A DNA stretch of 5,839 nt from DASZGI01 sp035938995. GTDB lineage: Bacteria; Actinomycetota; Actinomycetes; Streptomycetales; Catenulisporaceae. The DNA is taken from positions 1 to 5,839 of the forward strand of contig NZ_DASZGI010000387.1 in the NCBI RefSeq assembly GCF_035938995.1. Direction: 5' to 3'. Of this stretch, positions 5,658 through 5,839 are shown in pieces (position 1 is the stretch's first letter; each line of letters starts with the position of its first letter). Below the pieces are notes generated by a model. It did no database searches. It was not told where the DNA came from and saw only the letters and a program-made list of their open reading frames with translations. The translations under genes were made by a program, and so were the position numbers.

Positions 5658-5675
5658 TCGGCGTGCGGACGCCGA
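5658..5675 (+). other. Small hairpin in the predicted 5' leader of the gene at 5718
   Basis: TCGGCGT (5658-5664) and ACGCCGA (5669-5675) pair perfectly around a GCGG loop. If the promoter call is right, the stem would lie within about ten bases of the RNA 5' end and could stabilise the transcript. It is too small, and lacks the conserved context, to call a riboswitch. Confidence 0.45.
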
Positions 5676-5717
5676 TCACCTCGACCAAGGAAAGAACTCA
5701 GAGGTCAGGGGGTTCGA

Positions 5718-5839
5718 ATGGCTAAGGCGACGTTGGTTGACGCCGACCGGATGGCCAAAGCGCCAGGGCTGGTCGATGAGTTTGTGCGGAATGTCGCGGC
5801 AGCGCGCAACCGTATGGTGGCGGACCTACCGGACCTGAA
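5718..5839 (+). CDS. Start of an unrecognised protein, cut by the window end
   Basis: Forty codons from ATG 5718 remain open to the end of the window. AGGGGG ends 5 nt before the ATG, a good ribosome binding site, and a candidate promoter lies upstream. The visible peptide begins MAKATLVDADRMAKAPGLVD and continues with a charged, probably helical stretch (EFVRNVAAARNRMVADLPDL). There is no signal peptide or membrane segment in this part. I do not recognise the family and assign no function. Confidence 0.7.
   Translation, partial: MAKATLVDADRMAKAPGLVDEFVRNVAAARNRMVADLPDL

Larger units (their letters stand above)
5370..5717. other. 348-nt intergenic region upstream of two divergent genes
   Basis: I find no gene here. 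Open frames crossing it are continuations of shadow frames antisense to the oxidoreductase and have no ribosome binding site. It holds candidate promoters for both flanking genes (5434-5461 minus, 5617-5644 plus), a leader hairpin (5658-5675), and two small inverted repeats: CTCGC-ACGTG-GCGAG at 5478-5492, and GTGTCCG/CGGGCAC at 5585-5600 (one mismatch). The palindromes could be regulator sites but match nothing I know. Confidence 0.6.

Overview
The window is about two-thirds G+C, has strong G/C bias at third codon positions, and carries protein families typical of soil actinomycetes (Streptomyces, Catenulispora, Actinospica or relatives). It looks like an ordinary chromosomal stretch of regulators, efflux and oxidoreductase genes. 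I see no RNA genes, insertion sequences, CRISPR arrays or phage genes. The genus is an inference from composition and protein families only.

Left part (1-2500): a minus-strand cassette of a TetR-family repressor (1706-2293) followed by a 14-helix DHA2-type MFS exporter (52-1614). A perfect GC hairpin lies just past the exporter stop. Upstream of the repressor is a perfect 25-bp palindrome that lies between the likely -35 and -10 elements. This is the architecture of a self-repressed efflux operon induced by a small molecule.

Centre (2459-3525): a divergent plus-strand pair, a MarR-family regulator (start most likely GTG 2501) and a membrane-anchored SRPBCC lipid/ligand-binding-fold protein. 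They are separated by only 2 nt, so almost certainly co-transcribed. A second palindrome (TTTGATT-N5-AATCAAA) precedes the MarR gene and overlaps an alternative TTG start; it is the likely MarR operator. The two regulators share a 207-nt divergent intergenic region with one operator each.

Right part (3526-5839): a plus-strand single-pass membrane protein (3682-4380) with an Ala/Pro/Thr-rich stalk containing an 11-residue tandem repeat and a small C-terminal two-cysteine domain. It resembles the membrane partners of actinobacterial ECF sigma factors, but no sigma factor is next to it. Facing it is a zinc-independent NADPH-dependent quinone-oxidoreductase-like enzyme (4467-5369, minus), with a long imperfect hairpin between the two convergent genes. 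After a 348-nt gap with a plausible promoter and leader hairpin, a plus-strand gene of unrecognised function begins at 5718 and runs off the window.

Nothing here is clearly a new system. The observations most worth following are the paired operators in the divergent region, the corrected MarR start, and the orphan stalked two-cysteine membrane protein.
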